5,919 nucleotides of DNA. Origin: Pelotomaculum sp. (GTDB lineage Bacteria > Bacillota > Desulfotomaculia > Desulfotomaculales > Pelotomaculaceae). The DNA is taken from assembly GCA_003489345.1 (NCBI GenBank), contig DNIT01000001.1:1-5919 (forward strand), given 5' to 3'. The notes below the pieces were generated by a model. The model saw only the letters and a program-made list of their open reading frames with translations. It was not told the DNA's origin and ran no database searches. This document shows, piece by piece, positions 1 through 5,195 of the stretch; positions within the stretch are counted from its first letter, which is position 1, and the number at the start of each line of letters is the position of its first letter. The translations under genes and the position numbers were made by a program.

Positions 1-847
1 CGGCCAGCGCCGTCCAGGCCATGCGGTTGACCCTGCGCCTGACAGCCAGGTCCGCTCCGGCCAGCTCAGCCAGCCTGAGGGTCAATCCACCGTCGGACGC
101 ACTGGCCAGGGCATCAAGATAGGCCTGCCTGGCCCGGGTTTCAAAATATTCGTCTTCCTCCCGGCAGAGATCGCCCAGCCTGAGCAGAGCCGGCACCAGA
201 GCCGGATTGTATTCTTTTTCCAATAAAGGAATCAATCTGTGACGTATCCGGTTCCGGAGGTGCACCTCATTCATATTTGATGAGTCGGTACGGAATTTGA
301 GTCCGTTCTCGGCGCAGTAACGCTCAATCTCCAAACGCCTGAGGGATAGCAGAGGCCTTACATAAATCCCCTGCCGAACGGGAGGGATACCTTTCAGGCC
401 TGTTGTTCCGGAGCCCCTTAAAAAATTAATTAAAATGGTCTCGGCCCGGTCGTCAGCCTGGTGCGCCAGGGCCACCCTTTTGGCGCCACATTGACGGCCG
501 ACATCGCTGAGAAAACTGTAACGCGCCTCCCTGGCGGCTGTCTCTATTGAGCTTCGGCGCTGTTCGCGGTAAGCAGGTACATCGATCGACCGGACTGTTG
601 ACGGCAACCCATAGCTTTGCGCCAGACCGGCTACAAAACGAGCGTCCTCTTCTGATTCCTCCCCACGCAGCATATGATTCAGGTGGGCGACATGCAGCGA
701 TATTTCCAGTTCATCTTTAAGCAGGTATAGCATGTGCAGAAGCGTGACCGAATCGGCCCCGCCGGAGACTGCAACCACCACTTTAGCTCCGGGTTCTGTC
801 ATCCGGTGGCGGGCCATGTCGTTACGAACTCTGTCAAGCAGGTCCAT
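1..847 (-). CDS. tilS: tRNA(Ile)-lysidine synthase TilS, C-terminus cut by window edge
   Basis: TilS uses ATP and lysine to convert C34 of the CAU-anticodon tRNA-Ile to lysidine in the cytoplasm, so that this tRNA reads AUA and is charged with isoleucine. I translated the region by hand; it is open for 282 codons to the edge. Motifs seen: the PP-loop SGGADS at residues 28-33, HLNHMLRGEESEED at 55-68, AHQADDRAET at 128-137 and the family signature ending in RNRIRH at 198-203. The complete protein is usually about 460 residues, so the C-terminal lysine-tRNA binding region lies outside the window. The start is ATG at 847 (MDLLDRVR), preceded by AGGTGG about 7 nt upstream. Two in-frame GTG codons lie 9 and 12 nt before it, and an in-frame TAG lies further upstream. 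In B. subtilis tilS also follows spoIIE at a short distance. The function is secure; the start is fairly sure. Confidence 0.96.
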   Translation of the reverse strand, partial: MDLLDRVRNDMARHRMTEPGAKVVVAVSGGADSVTLLHMLYLLKDELEISLHVAHLNHMLRGEESEEDARFVAGLAQSYGLPSTVRSIDVPAYREQRRSSIETAAREARYSFLSDVGRQCGAKRVALAHQADDRAETILINFLRGSGTTGLKGIPPVRQGIYVRPLLSLRRLEIERYCAENGLKFRTDSSNMNEVHLRNRIRHRLIPLLEKEYNPALVPALLRLGDLCREEDEYFETRARQAYLDALASASDGGLTLRLAELAGADLAVRRRVNRMAWTALA

Positions 848-862
848 TTTCTCCACCACCTG

Positions 863-875
863 CGGGAAGTTCCCG
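863..875 (-). other. Dyad/hairpin in the tilS leader
   Basis: The minus strand reads CGGGAACTTCCCG, two 6-bp arms around one central base. As RNA it would form a 5-bp GC-rich stem with a 3-nt loop. It lies between a strong Shine-Dalgarno-like sequence (890-897) and the tilS start at 847. It may affect translation or serve as a protein-binding dyad. No function is established. Confidence 0.35.
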
Positions 876-889
876 AATAAGGCAGCTCC

Positions 890-897
890 CCTCCTTT
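890..897 (-). promoter_or_regulatory. Strong Shine-Dalgarno-like sequence with no nearby start codon
   Basis: The minus strand reads AAAGGAGG followed by GG, close to perfect complementarity with the 3' end of 16S rRNA. No ATG, GTG or TTG follows within 15 nt; only CTG and ATT do. The tilS ATG at 847 is 42 nt downstream, and the in-frame GTG codons are about 30 nt downstream. It could be a standby site, the site of a leader peptide with a rare start codon, or chance. The tilS ATG has its own weaker AGGTGG site. Confidence 0.4.
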
Positions 898-910
898 TAT
901 GTCTATTCTT

Positions 911-943
911 AAGCTATTATGCAGCTTTCATGCATAGAGCCTA
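911..943 (-). promoter_or_regulatory. Possible tilS promoter, weak
   Basis: The minus strand has a -10-like CATAAT at 921-916. A poor -35 (TAGGCT, 3 of 6 matches to TTGACA) lies 16 bp upstream at 943-938. The -10 is bracketed by a small inverted repeat, AAGCT and AGCTT with 7 nt between the arms (911-927), which could be an operator. A terminator lies between spoIIE and tilS, so tilS probably needs its own promoter, but this match alone is not convincing. Confidence 0.25.
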
Positions 944-1035
944 TTTTTACCACTTACTGAAACAAGATGTAATTCAACAGCAGCAAAGTCTTTTCCTGCC
1001 CCAAGGTAAAATAAGTGTTCCCAAAACTAAGATAA

Positions 1036-1047
1036 ACTAAAAGCCGG
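1036..1047. repeat. 12-bp direct repeat, copy 1
   Basis: ACTAAAAGCCGG on the plus strand. It is identical to the copy at 1192-1203, with start points 156 bp apart. This copy is one arm of the terminator stem plus its T-tail as read on the minus strand. Confidence 0.6.
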
Positions 1048-1061
1048 GTGCTTTCCCGGCT
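1037..1061 (-). terminator. Rho-independent terminator downstream of spoIIE
   Basis: On the minus strand a 7-bp stem, AGCCGGG and CCCGGCT (outer arms at 1061 and 1042), encloses a 6-nt loop, AAAGCA. It is followed by TTTTAGTTTATC. The GC-rich stem and T-rich tail fit an intrinsic terminator for transcripts coming from spoIIE, about 150 nt after its stop. Read on the plus strand the tail (AAATTTTG) is poor, so the direction is clear. Confidence 0.8.
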
Positions 1062-1128
1062 AAATTTTGACCTGTCTGAAGTATCTTATTGTTTATGCGT
1101 TCAAAGTTGGCGCCATTTTAATCGCAAA

Positions 1129-1144
1129 CGGCGCGTTAGCGCCG
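1129..1144 (-). repeat. Hairpin in the spoIIE 3' region
   Basis: The minus strand reads CGGCGC, a 4-nt TAAC loop, then GCGCCG: a perfect 6-bp GC-only stem. A further GGCGCC at 1109-1114 could pair with either arm, so alternative folds are possible. No T-tract follows, so it is not a terminator by itself. It may stabilise the 3' end of the spoIIE message. Confidence 0.4.
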
Positions 1145-1159
1145 AACTTGTGTGGCTAA

Positions 1160-1192
1160 TGCAGCATTTGGTCGAACGAATTCGCATCTGCA
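1160..1192 (-). repeat. Imperfect inverted repeat just after the spoIIE stop
   Basis: Arms TGCAG (1160-1164) and CTGCA (1188-1192) enclose a second short stem, CGAA (1173-1176) with TTCG (1181-1184), around a 4-nt loop. The stems are short and separated by unpaired bases. It is a weak candidate for an RNA fold and may be chance. Confidence 0.25.
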
Positions 1193-1203
1193 CTAAAAGC
1201 CGG
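1192..1203. repeat. 12-bp direct repeat, copy 2
   Basis: ACTAAAAGCCGG on the plus strand, 11 nt past the spoIIE stop codon. It is identical to the terminator arm and tail at 1036-1047, but here no complementary arm lies beside it. It looks like half a terminator, possibly a relic of a duplication. Confidence 0.6.
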
Positions 1204-1213
1204 TCTGTGCACG

Positions 1214-3670
1214 CTAATCCCGTTTGGGAGCCGTTTCCAGCCTGGCCACCAGGACGGTCATGTCGTCGGGTGCCCTGGCGGTTCCCCCGGCGCTGGTATG
1301 CGCCAGCTTTAAGATTAGCTCAGCCATCTGTTGCGGCGCCATATGGGCCACATCCTCCAGAACCCCGGCCAACCAATCCTCACGCTCTTCCGGCCCCCGG
1401 TAGGCGTCCAGCACACCGTCCGTGACCATTACCAGCACATCTCCAGGCTGCAATTTCTTGCTCATGGAGGCCACTTCGATATCTTCAACAATTCCGACCG
1501 GTAAGGAACTGGCCTTAATCATATCCACCTCCCGCCCTCGCAGCAAAAAGGTCGGCTCAGCGCCAATTTTCACAAAATCCGTCTGGCCGGTATACATGTT
1601 GATCACCGCCAGGTCCACCGTGGCAAAACTATCTCCGGGGGAGCGAAGCGCCAAAATGGAATTTACCGTTTTAATGGCCAAATCCTGGCCAAAGCCGGAT
1701 TCCAGCAGGTTACCCAACAGGGAGATGGTGATACCGCTTTCCAGGGCCGCGCGCGGACCCACCCCCATACCGTCGCTTAGGACCAGCGCCAAACGCCCCC
1801 CCTTGAGGTTAAAAAAGGCATAACTATCCCCGGAAATCAAGCTGCCGTTCTTACCGCTCAGGGCAACCCCCAGAGCCAGGCGGCACTTCAAGTCCGGGTA
1901 AAAACGCAAGGTGCAGACAGTATCCCCTTCCTGCGCCAGGCAGGCCGGGGTGGCTTTGGTGACGGGCTGCTCCAGCAGGGAGGACAGCAAGGGCCCAATA
2001 ACATTGGCGCATTTCATCATCCCGCCGCAGGGGGCATGGACAAGGACCACCTCTCCGGCGCCGCCTTCCCTGGGGACAAACGACAGGCGCTCAGGTTGAA
2101 TACCTGCTTCTTTTAGCCTCCTGCGCATAAGCGGGGCAATCTCCCCGGCATCCAGGTCCAATTCCAATTCTCCAGGCAGGCTTGCCATTACCCCGGCAAT
2201 GCCCTTCAGCTGCTCCGAAACAATACCCCTGCTCTCCAGCAGACGCTGCGACCAGTAGCGATTGAGATGGTAGGATTCATAGAGGCAGTTAAGGGTTATG
2301 GCCAATTCTTTGGTACGGGAGCAGCGCTTTTTCAACTCGGCGGAGAAGTTATCCGGGCTTATTTTGCCATAGATCTCAATATGGGCAATCAGATCCACCA
2401 AGCCTTGGTAGGTCTTGTAAAAATCCCTCTCCCAGCAGGTGCGGTGAAAAGTGCAGTCACTGCAGACCTTTTCACCGGTCAGGCGCAATAACTTCTGCAG
2501 GCTCTGCTCCTGTGGAGTATGACCGACCGTAGAGGAAACCTGCTCAAAGGAGCGCGACAGCTCATAAAACACACGGGACCAGTTTTTTATGCGCTCCTTA
2601 AACATTTCTTTGAGCTGGCTGCCCTCCTGGTGGTACAGGCGAGACTGTTCCGAAATCCCGAGGGTAGTTTTTAGCTTCTCCATGGCAGTTGCAGGGAAAA
2701 GCAGGAACAGGAGCGCGGCAATCCCGCTTTCGGCGAGGACCGTGACCAGGCTGGTGTAATCCGTCAAATAAACTGAAAGGATGATATTACCCAGAACAAA
2801 CCCGGTAGCGACACCGGCCTTGCCGAAATTTTTGCCAAGTCCCGCCAGCAACCCGGCAAAGGAATAAGCCCCTACCACGGCCGGGGCCACCACGTAGGCC
2901 AGGCCGGGAATAATTCCCACTACCGCTCCCGCGGCCGCTCCGGCTCCCGTTCCCCCGACCATGGCAGCCAGCAGGATGGTAAGACCGCTTAATACTCCCT
3001 TGAAGCTCATCAGCCCGAGCTTGAGGTCCCCGGTTCCGGCCACGAGCCCTCCCAAAAGCATGGCGGCGCAAAATATTTCTTCACCGGTAAGCCGTCGCCC
3101 GGAGCCGGCCTTTTTTTTCAGAGCGGACAGAGCATAGTGCATAACCCCGGTCAGCAGCGCGGCAAATATGGCTTCAAAAAGAACTGCAAAATAGAGGTAG
3201 GTAGAAGCGGTGGAAAAAGCCAGCAGGGTGGTCCTGACAATGACGGTAACAGCAAAGACCAGCGCCGGCAGGACCAGCCACGGACGCTTCACGTCACCCG
3301 GCACGACGCTGGTTAACAGCCAGGTCCCGAGGACAGTCAGGCCGCCACCGGCCAGAGCCGGCCCCTGGCTGACCGTGGCCAGCCCCAGGAGCACTGCCGG
3401 GATCGACAGGATACCGTTGCGGCCGAAAACACGGATGGAAGCCGCCACAAAAGACGCCGCGAAAGGAATTAAATCGCCCAGCAGCACGGCCCGGCCAAGC
3501 AGGATACCAGCGGCACCAATAGCCAGAGCCACTGGGGTAAAGCCTTCCCCGGTCCCGGTCTTAAAAAAGCGGGGCCTTTTACTCAGGTTTCTGGCCGGTT
3601 TCTCGACCCGCTTTTTGTTCTGTTCTTTGCCCGTACGGCGATAGGGATAGATGTCGATATTTTCGAACAA
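1214..3670 (-). CDS. spoIIE: Stage II sporulation protein E, membrane-bound PP2C phosphatase
   Basis: SpoIIE sits at the polar division septum, interacts with FtsZ and dephosphorylates the anti-anti-sigma factor SpoIIAA, which frees sigma-F in the forespore. The 818 residues match the family length (about 800-830). A basic cytoplasmic N-terminus (1-42) precedes roughly ten hydrophobic segments (about 44-327), a central region (330-590) and a C-terminal PP2C domain (about 595-812). Metal-binding motifs are intact: SGDSY at 613-617, SDGMG at 632-636, TDG at 750-752 and PDDMT at 801-805. The central region has a cysteine cluster, C403, C406 and C412, followed by W413. The start is TTG at 3670: the frame has a TAG four codons upstream, and no ATG or GTG occurs soon after. 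A GGAG lies only 3 nt before the TTG, with AGGGG about 9 nt before it. The gene follows ppx with an 83-bp gap holding its own promoter. Identity is very sure; the TTG start is likely. Confidence 0.98.
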   Translation of the reverse strand: MFENIDIYPYRRTGKEQNKKRVEKPARNLSKRPRFFKTGTGEGFTPVALAIGAAGILLGRAVLLGDLIPFAASFVAASIRVFGRNGILSIPAVLLGLATVSQGPALAGGGLTVLGTWLLTSVVPGDVKRPWLVLPALVFAVTVIVRTTLLAFSTASTYLYFAVLFEAIFAALLTGVMHYALSALKKKAGSGRRLTGEEIFCAAMLLGGLVAGTGDLKLGLMSFKGVLSGLTILLAAMVGGTGAGAAAGAVVGIIPGLAYVVAPAVVGAYSFAGLLAGLGKNFGKAGVATGFVLGNIILSVYLTDYTSLVTVLAESGIAALLFLLFPATAMEKLKTTLGISEQSRLYHQEGSQLKEMFKERIKNWSRVFYELSRSFEQVSSTVGHTPQEQSLQKLLRLTGEKVCSDCTFHRTCWERDFYKTYQGLVDLIAHIEIYGKISPDNFSAELKKRCSRTKELAITLNCLYESYHLNRYWSQRLLESRGIVSEQLKGIAGVMASLPGELELDLDAGEIAPLMRRRLKEAGIQPERLSFVPREGGAGEVVLVHAPCGGMMKCANVIGPLLSSLLEQPVTKATPACLAQEGDTVCTLRFYPDLKCRLALGVALSGKNGSLISGDSYAFFNLKGGRLALVLSDGMGVGPRAALESGITISLLGNLLESGFGQDLAIKTVNSILALRSPGDSFATVDLAVINMYTGQTDFVKIGAEPTFLLRGREVDMIKASSLPVGIVEDIEVASMSKKLQPGDVLVMVTDGVLDAYRGPEEREDWLAGVLEDVAHMAPQQMAELILKLAHTSAGGTARAPDDMTVLVARLETAPKRD

Positions 3671-3684
3671 ATGCTCCAGCCCCT

Positions 3685-3748
3685 AATACCAAATCCATAA
3701 ATATAATTATAGCGCATTGGACTGGAAATATTTGTAGTAATTGGTATT
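3685..3748. repeat. 8-bp inverted repeat flanking the spoIIE promoter
   Basis: AATACCAA at 3685-3692 and TTGGTATT at 3741-3748 are perfect inverted copies, 48 bp apart. They bracket the -10 and the widely spaced -35. They could be paired sites for a regulator, or chance in AT-rich DNA. Confidence 0.35.
3706..3738 (-). promoter_or_regulatory. Probable spoIIE promoter, perfect -10 and wide spacing
   Basis: The minus strand has TATAAT at 3711-3706, about 36 nt before the spoIIE start. At 17 bp upstream the hexamer is CAAATA, a poor -35. At 21 bp upstream it is ACTACA (3738-3733), matching the ACA half of TTGACA. The B. subtilis spoIIE and spoIIG promoters use sigma-A with a -35 to -10 spacing over 20 bp and need Spo0A-P. 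The same design is inferred here. The transcript would begin near 3699. Confidence 0.55.
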
Positions 3749-3754
3749 TTTAAA

Positions 3755-4636
3755 CTACCTTCTTTCGACTTCTTCCCGTATTAGACCATAAAGGAGATCA
3801 CGTTCACTGACTGTTAACCGGTCAAGCCCCAAACCCTCCATAACTACCGCGACAATATGAGCACCTGCCACAATAATGTCCGCCCGCTCCGGCTGCAATC
3901 CGGCTACCTTCCGGCGCTCAGTAAGCTCCATACCGGCCAGCCTGCTGAGAATTGCCGTCACATCACGGAACGAAAGACAAAAACCATGCACCTGCTCCGG
4001 GTCGTAGACGGCCAGCTCCTGCTTGATCGCCGCCAGAGACGTAATCGTACCGCCCACACCCACCAGGTTGCTGACTCCAATCTCGCGCAACCTGTTCAAA
4101 TGCGGGCTGAAAGCAGCGGCCATTTGCGCCGGGGGTAACCCGCTTAAGGTCAGCCGCACGGCCCCCATGTTTACGCTGACCGTGCCAAGCCCTTGAGAAT
4201 TTTTCCAGCTTAATTCCGTACTGCCTCCGCCTACATCCAGCACAGCCGTGGCTTGCTGCTCTGCAGGCAAACCGCCGACTACCCCCAGATAGCTATAGGA
4301 AGCTTCTTCTGTCCCGCTCAGCACCCTTATTTGCAAACCGGTGCGTTTCTTTACCAACTCCAGGAAGTCCGACCGGTTGGCCGCGTCCCGTACCGCGCTG
4401 GTAGCAACGGCAACCACCGGCTCCGCATCCAAGAGCCTCGCCTCCCGGAAAAAGCTCTCGACTACCCCGGCCGTCCGGACCATGGCAGAGGGCAGGAGCG
4501 TTCCGCTGCCGATGCCTTCCCCCAACCTGGTTATGGCCAGGTTCGTCGCAACAGTCCTTATGTCCCCCCCTGACTCCTCAGCAACCAGCAGCCTGGTTGA
4601 ATTCGTTCCAATATCAATGGCGCCAACCCGTCTCAC
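3755..4636 (-). CDS. Short Ppx/GppA-family phosphatase
   Basis: This family hydrolyses inorganic polyphosphate to phosphate and/or pppGpp to ppGpp in the cytoplasm; the sequence alone does not say which. With the GTG start at 4636 the protein has 293 residues. Motifs seen: phosphate-1 loop AIDIGTNSTR (6-15), ATSAVRDAANR (78-88), LSGTEEA (106-112) with the presumed catalytic Glu, DVGGGSTEL (134-142), GVGGTITSLA (193-202), GLQPERADIIVAG (246-258) and VSERDLLYGLI (276-286). It has only the two actin-like ATPase lobes and lacks the C-terminal HD-type region of the long E. coli enzymes. The frame continues up to a TTG at 4666, but GGAGG at 4648-4644 sits 7 nt before the GTG at 4636 (4 nt before another GTG at 4639), and the TTG lies inside a hairpin. 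The B. subtilis yabR-spoIIE interval lacks this gene. Confidence 0.93.
   Translation of the reverse strand: MRRVGAIDIGTNSTRLLVAEESGGDIRTVATNLAITRLGEGIGSGTLLPSAMVRTAGVVESFFREARLLDAEPVVAVATSAVRDAANRSDFLELVKKRTGLQIRVLSGTEEASYSYLGVVGGLPAEQQATAVLDVGGGSTELSWKNSQGLGTVSVNMGAVRLTLSGLPPAQMAAAFSPHLNRLREIGVSNLVGVGGTITSLAAIKQELAVYDPEQVHGFCLSFRDVTAILSRLAGMELTERRKVAGLQPERADIIVAGAHIVAVVMEGLGLDRLTVSERDLLYGLIREEVERR
3764..3770 (-). promoter_or_regulatory. Candidate Spo0A box upstream of spoIIE
   Basis: AGTCGAA on the minus strand matches 6 of 7 bases of the Spo0A box TGTCGAA. It lies about 55 bp upstream of the -10. It overlaps codons for Val-Glu at the end of ppx, so coding constraint may explain it. A second imperfect match, TTGTTCGAAA, falls at the spoIIE start codon. 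Only a weak candidate. Confidence 0.3.
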
Positions 4637-4643
4637 CACAGCA

Positions 4644-4648
4644 CCTCC
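4644..4648 (-). promoter_or_regulatory. Ribosome binding site that fixes the ppx start
   Basis: GGAGG on the minus strand lies 7 nt before the GTG at 4636 and 4 nt before the adjacent GTG at 4639. It rules against the longer frame beginning with TTG at 4666, because it would lie inside that coding sequence. Confidence 0.75.
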
Positions 4649-4686
4649 AAATAACAACAAAAGCAATTCCCCCTTTGAGAATTGCT
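4649..4686 (-). terminator. Terminator-like hairpin between the S1 gene and ppx
   Basis: On the minus strand, arms AGCAATTC (4686-4679) and GAATTGCT (4669-4662) form a perfect 8-bp stem around a 9-nt loop. They are followed by TTTGTTGTTATTT, running straight into the ppx ribosome binding site. The stem has only three G-C pairs, so it would be a weak or partial terminator. It may reduce read-through from the S1 gene into ppx. No competing antiterminator or known riboswitch is visible in the 77-bp gap. Confidence 0.55.
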
Positions 4687-4713
4687 CCCTAGCTAAGTAA
4701 ATATGGATGGAAT

Positions 4714-5097
4714 CTAATCTACTTTCCGGCCCGAGCCGCGCCCCCCCCTTTTAGCCTCCGTGCTCCTTTTTAAAACCTGCAGACGTTCTTCGCTGTCTTT
4801 CATGAACTTGGCCAGCTTATCCTCAAAAGAAGCCTGAAATTTTTTCTTGGGCGCGCGTGCCGAAGGATTGGCCTGCTTGATGGAAAGCCCTATTTTACCC
4901 TTTGGATCAACTGAAATAACCTTTACCATTACCTTGTCGCCGGCCTTTAAAAAGTCGTGTACATCTTTTACATAAACTTCGGCAATTTCGGAAATATGGA
5001 CAAGTCCGGTCGCACCGCCAGGCAATTCAATAAAAGCACCGAAATTGGTAATACCGGTAACAACGCCCTCTACGATGCTCCCCAACTCAATCGGCAT
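4714..5097 (-). CDS. yabR: S1-domain RNA-binding protein, YabR-like
   Basis: This is a small cytoplasmic protein with one S1 (OB-fold) RNA-binding domain, similar to B. subtilis YabR and the YugI general stress protein group. Its precise role is not established; ribosome or mRNA binding is the expected activity. Of 127 residues, about 4-75 form the S1 domain, with GSIVEGVVTGITNFGAFIEL at the front, GLVHISEI in the middle and GKIGLSIKQA at the end. The tail (76-127) is highly charged and ends in a basic Gly/Arg/Lys stretch, as in YabR. The start is ATG at 5097. The best ribosome binding site, GGAGGAGG at 5118-5111, is 13 nt away, longer than usual, but no other start fits better. It has its own consensus promoter in the gap after divIC. 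Its position between divIC and spoIIE agrees with the B. subtilis order. Confidence 0.93.
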   Translation of the reverse strand: MPIELGSIVEGVVTGITNFGAFIELPGGATGLVHISEIAEVYVKDVHDFLKAGDKVMVKVISVDPKGKIGLSIKQANPSARAPKKKFQASFEDKLAKFMKDSEERLQVLKRSTEAKRGGRGSGRKVD

Positions 5098-5110
5098 AAC
5101 TGAGAATATT

Positions 5111-5118
5111 CCTCCTCC
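5111..5118 (-). promoter_or_regulatory. Ribosome binding site of the S1 gene, long spacing
   Basis: GGAGGAGG on the minus strand is 13 nt from the ATG at 5097. The spacer contains the 8-bp palindrome GAATATTC. The spacing is beyond the usual 5-9 nt and may lower or modulate initiation. Confidence 0.6.
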
Positions 5119-5140
5119 AAACCTACAAAAACCTAGTGTA

Positions 5141-5170
5141 ATTATATGCGAAATTAATGGAGAATGTCAA
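5141..5170 (-). promoter_or_regulatory. Consensus sigma-A promoter of the S1 gene
   Basis: The minus strand has a perfect -35 TTGACA at 5170-5165 and a perfect -10 TATAAT at 5146-5141, separated by 18 bp. Transcription should start near 5134, giving a leader of about 37 nt. It lies wholly in the gap between divIC and the S1 gene. This implies strong housekeeping expression of the S1 gene, and of ppx if the following hairpin is read through, independent of divIC. Confidence 0.88.
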
Positions 5171-5195
5171 GAAACATCTGGGTTTAACGATGAAT

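Larger units (their letters stand above)
848..1213. other. 366-bp gap between spoIIE and tilS
   Basis: This is the only gap over 300 bp. It is AT-richer than the genes beside it. It holds the spoIIE-side terminator (1037-1061), further dyads (1129-1144 and 1160-1192), a 12-bp direct repeat (1036-1047 and 1192-1203) and the tilS leader. Open frames on the plus strand here run on antisense into spoIIE or tilS, with no ribosome binding site or family resemblance. A 24-codon minus-strand frame starting near 1187 also lacks a ribosome binding site. I see no tRNA or known riboswitch. Confidence 0.7.

Noticed and set aside
905..945. Sigma-F or sigma-G promoter before tilS, suggested by CATAATA
   Set aside because: The -10 resembles sigma-G sites, but no GHATR-type -35 stands at the right distance, and tilS is an essential housekeeping gene.
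1048..1191. MITE-like element with target duplication between the 12-bp repeats
   Set aside because: The ends of the 144-bp segment show no convincing terminal inverted repeats. One repeat copy is also a functional terminator part, so it is kept only as an open observation.
848..1213. tRNA or T-box element in the spoIIE-tilS gap
   Set aside because: There is no acceptor/T-arm pairing with a GGTTCGAATCC-type loop, and no T-box antiterminator motif on either strand.
732..1425. Plus-strand open frames of 102 and 125 codons at 732-1040 and 1048-1425
   Set aside because: They run antisense through the tilS and spoIIE coding ends and the gap between, lack ribosome binding sites and show no family resemblance.
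2787..3644. Overlapping frames on both strands inside spoIIE, including a 94-codon minus-strand one
   Set aside because: They are shadows of the GC-rich membrane-domain codons of spoIIE; the compositions (Arg/Gly-rich or Pro/Arg-rich) are typical of out-of-frame translation.
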